This document shows, in pieces, positions 7,451 through 10,031 of a stretch of 10,031 nt of DNA (the first letter of the stretch is position 1; the number at the start of each line of letters is the position of its first letter). The notes under the pieces are model-generated. The model worked only from the letters and a program-made list of their open reading frames with translations, was not told where the DNA came from and made no database searches. The stretch is from assembly GCA_023443345.1 (NCBI GenBank), contig JAEZUZ010000075.1:1-10031 (forward strand). The letters are read 5' to 3'. Source of the stretch: Bacillota bacterium. Its GTDB lineage: Bacteria > Bacillota > Clostridia > Peptostreptococcales > Acidaminobacteraceae. The translations under genes were made by a program, and so were the position numbers.

Positions 7451-7480
7451 AGCAGAGTTTACTCTCTGCTTTTTCTTTTT
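7451..7480 (+). terminator. Rho-independent terminator after nitroreductase gene, likely shared by convergent gene
   Basis: A perfect 7-bp stem (agcagag at 7451-7457, ctctgct at 7464-7470) with a 6-base loop, flanked by A residues on the left and tttt-c-ttttt on the right (7471-7480). The A/T flanks can extend the stem by about three pairs. The TAA of the convergent DUF1576 gene (7459-7461) lies in the loop, so the hairpin is partly coding on the other strand. Read on the minus strand it is followed by tttatcatttt, so it could act in both directions. Confidence 0.85.
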
Positions 7481-8742
7481 CTTATATTCAATTTATTGTT
7501 TTTTCTTATCTTTCTTAAGTCCTCAATTATAGGAACAAATATTGCCGCTACAAATCCACCTGCAAACCCATTGTTATATAGATTGAATCCAGCATGTAAA
7601 TATACTACATGTGAAACAACACCCACATGGACAATTCCCGCTAAAGTTCCCCATAATATTCCAAACTCTCCAGCTATAGGAGCCAGTGTAGTTCCCAAGA
7701 GAGCCGATACCATGCTAGAGGTAGAATGGGTATCGTGAATATTTAGAAACTGTGCTATTAATATCCCAAGAAATATAGGAGCTATATTTCTCAAGTGCTT
7801 TCCAAACGCACCAAATCCAAATATTGTAAGAATACAACCTATAACTGGACCGGATATTTCGCCGCCTGAAGCTATTGAGTATACCAGTGCCATTGTTCCA
7901 ATTATTGACATATTCATCATTGTAACTGGAGCACCATATAGTTTTAAGAAGTCACTTGGATTTCTACCTGTATTTTTTAGAAGCTCACCATATCCTCTAA
8001 AAGAAAATTTATTTAATGCAAATCCCGTAAAAAATACAACTATGAAAAACACAAATAGTACCATGCTATTTTCGTAGTTATCTGTAACTGGATATCCAAC
8101 AGCCTCTACAGGAACATCAAACATTGTAAATATCCGTATAAAAACCATTGCTATAACTCCTAGTACAAATCCTGAGTTATAGATGTTATATCCTCTATGA
8201 AAACTTGCTCCCATTGATAGAAGTGGCATAAATATAAATCCTATAAAAATTCCCACTGCTATTCCAAGACTTACAGCAAGTGCTGGATGAAACATTTTAT
8301 TAAGGGCAATAAAACTCACCAGAGGACTTACCCCAGTTGAAAGCATTATCGAATCAATTAATTCATAGTGCCTTTTTTTAGAAAATAGAGAATATAGATA
8401 TCCACCTATAAAAAATGGAAATATGTTAAATAAGTTCTTTCCAAAAAAGGAAAAGCCAACATTTGTAAAAAATGCTCCGATGGTAAGTCCTGTCACATCT
8501 TTTCTTGTTACAATCATAAGTATAGTGCAAAAAAGTCCCACTATAGCAACATTTATCATTGCAACACCTGTGGTTGTAAGATGAGTATAATCTGTAAATA
8601 ACACACCATCTGACATATATATAATTTTTAACTTATTTAAGACATCATCATGATCTAGAATAAATCCAAGTATTAAAACAATTATGCAGAAAAAAAACAA
8701 AATAAATCTCTTTATACTATTCTTATCTTTTAATATATTCAC
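7459..8742 (-). CDS. DUF1576 multi-pass membrane protein (putative transporter)
   Basis: A 427-residue, strongly hydrophobic protein with at least ten likely membrane segments, matching the DUF1576 family by its GKHLRNIAPIF and HAGFNLYNNGFAGG segments. No function is established for the family as far as I know. The two halves repeat each other: GKNLFNIFPFFIGG (101-114) pairs with GKHLRNIAPIFLGI (314-327), and FHRGYNIYNSGFVLG (181-195) with YLHAGFNLYNNGFAGG (381-396). A two-fold repeat of membrane helices is typical of transporters or channels. The C-terminus is short and very basic (RKIRKNNKLNIRKRK), which suggests a cytoplasmic end. The start codon is GTG, forming a GTGA overlap with the stop of the upstream ThrE-like gene, with AAGGA 4 bases upstream. 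Coupling to a split ThrE exporter suggests a role in the same transport process; this is inference. Confidence 0.85.
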   Translation of the reverse strand: MNILKDKNSIKRFILFFFCIIVLILGFILDHDDVLNKLKIIYMSDGVLFTDYTHLTTTGVAMINVAIVGLFCTILMIVTRKDVTGLTIGAFFTNVGFSFFGKNLFNIFPFFIGGYLYSLFSKKRHYELIDSIMLSTGVSPLVSFIALNKMFHPALAVSLGIAVGIFIGFIFMPLLSMGASFHRGYNIYNSGFVLGVIAMVFIRIFTMFDVPVEAVGYPVTDNYENSMVLFVFFIVVFFTGFALNKFSFRGYGELLKNTGRNPSDFLKLYGAPVTMMNMSIIGTMALVYSIASGGEISGPVIGCILTIFGFGAFGKHLRNIAPIFLGILIAQFLNIHDTHSTSSMVSALLGTTLAPIAGEFGILWGTLAGIVHVGVVSHVVYLHAGFNLYNNGFAGGFVAAIFVPIIEDLRKIRKNNKLNIRKRKSRE

Positions 8743-9200
8743 TTAATCCTTTCCCTCTTTACTCTTATTAATGAAACAGAAAAAATTGTACTTAACATTA
8801 CAGCTATAGCTATAGATATGGCGCTTATAAATGTAGAAAATCCAAGTACCATAACCTGCCTATAATTTTGATCAACAATTGCCAACATTGTATAGTACAT
8901 CCCGTAACCTGGAACTATTGGAAATATACCAGGAATTATAAAAATAGTAGCTGGTGCCTTTAACTTTCTAGCTAAATATTCACCAAACATACCTACAAAT
9001 AAGGCTCCAAAAAAACATCCAAGAACAGCTGAATTCTTGTAATTGATAAAAAATAAATATACTAGATATCCTATGCCACCTGATAAAGAAGCAAAAAATT
9101 TAAAAGTTTTATTATTTAAATTAAATAATATAGTAAAGGCATAAGTTGTAATAAATGCTATTAGAAATTTAATGATAAATTCAAATATTGTCTCAATCAT
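8739..9200 (-). CDS. Threonine/serine exporter family protein, small C-terminal-type subunit (ThrE_2/YjjB-like)
   Basis: A 153-residue membrane protein equal to the C-terminal half of full-length ThrE exporters. About five hydrophobic segments (roughly 5-26, 35-52, 57-76, 83-107 and 115-143). The family signature is the proline-glycine motif PGIFPIVPGYGMYYTM (90-105), with E74 in the preceding helix. In Corynebacterium glutamicum, ThrE exports threonine and serine as one protein. In many other bacteria it is split into two adjacent genes (as in YjjP/YjjB), and that is the case here. ATG 9200 overlaps the TGA of the partner gene (ATGA), and only a poor G-rich ribosome site precedes it, so translation probably depends on coupling. 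Its own TGA overlaps the GTG of the DUF1576 gene. Family assignment is secure; the exported substrate is not proven. Confidence 0.9.
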   Translation of the reverse strand: MIETIFEFIIKFLIAFITTYAFTILFNLNNKTFKFFASLSGGIGYLVYLFFINYKNSAVLGCFFGALFVGMFGEYLARKLKAPATIFIIPGIFPIVPGYGMYYTMLAIVDQNYRQVMVLGFSTFISAISIAIAVMLSTIFSVSLIRVKRERIK

Positions 9201-9967
9201 TTTACCAACCCCAAGAATATTCCAATACCTAGAGCGATTGCAAAAGCTGTAAATGTCGCTTCAATGAGTTTCATCGTACCAGATAGATAATCTCCACTCA
9301 TCATATCTCTCATTGAGTTTGTAAGAGCAACACCAGGTACAAAGTGAATAATGGCACCTATTATTATAAAGTCCTTATTTACTGGAAGTTTTAAAAAGCT
9401 TTCAATAACTACTGAAAGCAACCCTATTAATGCACTTCCAATGAAGGTTCTCAAAAAGTAATTTATCTTTTTTCTAGCTAAATAAGGCATAAACGATACT
9501 ACTAATGCTGTAACAAAACCAGAAACGACACACTCTAAAATTGTTCCACCATATAAATAACAGTAGCCAGAACAAGCAATTATAGAAAATATAATTCTAT
9601 TGATATAACTCATAGAAGTATGTTCCTTTAACTCTTGAATTCTAGCAGTTATGTCTTCTAAATTTACTTTTTTCTCTGCAATGTCTCTTGATAGCTGATT
9701 TATCTTATATATCCTACTTAAATTAGGTGCAGAAGGCGTAATTCTTACAGAATCTGTATTGTTTTGACCAAAGGCTCTTACAGAAACAAGAAGCATGATA
9801 GGGGTCGCAAATACAGAAACTTCATTAAATCCAAAGCTATTCATAATTCTATATATACTATCTTCTGCTCTATATACCTCTGCTCCACTTTCAATAATAA
9901 GAGCCCCTATTTTTATGGTATTTTCCATTAAAACATATAGGTCTTGCTGTGAATCTATCCTATTCAT
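9197..9967 (-). CDS. Threonine/serine exporter family protein, large N-terminal-type subunit (ThrE N-domain, DUF1212/YjjP-like)
   Basis: A 256-residue protein matching the N-terminal half of ThrE. An amphipathic soluble region of about 118 residues carries the hallmark ESGAEVYRAED (26-36). Five hydrophobic segments follow (about 123-141, 145-163, 170-190, 198-216 and 236-254). The second hallmark PGVALTNSMRDMMSGD (211-226) is intact. The early region resembles the hydrolase-like amphipathic domain described for ThrE, but I cannot assign catalytic residues with certainty. It should form a membrane complex with the adjacent small subunit to export threonine, serine or related small molecules. 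The start at 9967 has an AGGGAG ribosome site 5 bases upstream (9973-9978). The 3' end overlaps the next gene by ATGA. It is preceded closely by what looks like another minus-strand coding end, so it may not be the first gene of the operon. Confidence 0.92.
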   Translation of the reverse strand: MNRIDSQQDLYVLMENTIKIGALIIESGAEVYRAEDSIYRIMNSFGFNEVSVFATPIMLLVSVRAFGQNNTDSVRITPSAPNLSRIYKINQLSRDIAEKKVNLEDITARIQELKEHTSMSYINRIIFSIIACSGYCYLYGGTILECVVSGFVTALVVSFMPYLARKKINYFLRTFIGSALIGLLSVVIESFLKLPVNKDFIIIGAIIHFVPGVALTNSMRDMMSGDYLSGTMKLIEATFTAFAIALGIGIFLGLVK

Positions 9968-10031
9968 CCCTGCTCCCTATTATCTTTATACATAATTTTC
10001 TAGGTCTTGGCCCGTCAAATTCACAGAAATA
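9960..10031 (-). CDS. Possible 3' end of an upstream gene (partial, frame uncertain)
   Basis: At the right edge the minus strand has two open frames. One reads ...EFDGPRPRKLCIKIIG... and stops with TAG at 9960-9962, overlapping the ThrE start by 8 bases. The other ends ...NLTGQDLENYV with TAA at 9986-9988, leaving 18 bases that hold the ribosome site of the ThrE gene. The third frame stops within the first few codons. The second layout has a more usual spacing, while the first peptide reads plausibly as protein too. No promoter or terminator is seen here, so an operon gene probably continues to the right. No product can be named. Confidence 0.35.
   Translation of the reverse strand, partial: YFCEFDGPRPRKLCIKIIGSRDE

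Noticed and set aside
8798..8820. Short direct repeat (ctatag units)
   Set aside because: It is explained by Ala-Ile codons in a membrane helix of the ThrE small subunit; there are too few units to be a functional repeat.
9795..9995. Plus-strand open frame opposite the ThrE N-terminal gene
   Set aside because: It is antisense to the conserved ESGAEVYRAED region and is explained as a shadow of that gene.

Overview
The window looks like chromosomal DNA from a low-GC, Gram-positive anaerobe of the Bacillota. AT-rich codon choice, strong GGAGG-type ribosome binding sites and tightly overlapping genes support this. The gene set (ornithine-racemase-type enzyme, MgtE, large aminopeptidase P, split ThrE exporter, DUF1576) fits a Clostridia or Tissierellia-like (Peptoniphilaceae-like) organism; that finer placement is an inference from gene content. 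There are no rRNA, tRNA, CRISPR, insertion-sequence or phage features, and no gene-free stretch over 300 bases.

Layout. (1) 1-496, plus strand: the 3' part of a PAP2-type membrane phosphatase whose start lies before the window, ending at a hairpin terminator. (2) 5087-521, minus strand: a compact four-gene operon transcribed leftward. It carries an alanine/ornithine-racemase-family PLP enzyme, the Mg2+ channel/transporter MgtE, a three-domain Xaa-Pro aminopeptidase, and a small VanZ-like membrane protein. Adjacent genes overlap or are separated by only 9 bases. (3) 5088-5181: a divergent promoter region. (4) 5182-7442, plus strand: a two-gene operon of a large three-TM membrane protein with a long extracytoplasmic-looking region (function unknown) and a small Frm2-like nitroreductase, coupled by an ATGA overlap and followed by a terminator. 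(5) 9967-7459, minus strand: a three-gene operon of the two halves of a ThrE-type threonine/serine exporter and a DUF1576 multi-pass membrane protein, joined by ATGA and GTGA overlaps. A further minus-strand gene probably ends at the right edge.

How they may work together. The left operon mixes amino acid metabolism (racemase, proline-peptide cleavage) with Mg2+ uptake and an envelope protein, and no single pathway is evident. The right operon is the most suggestive unit. A split ThrE exporter is translationally coupled to a DUF1576 protein that carries a clear internal two-fold repeat typical of transporters, so DUF1576 may take part in the same amino acid or small-molecule export. Most genes are recognisable housekeeping or accessory families. 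The least described parts are the DUF1576-ThrE coupling and the large membrane protein/nitroreductase pair.
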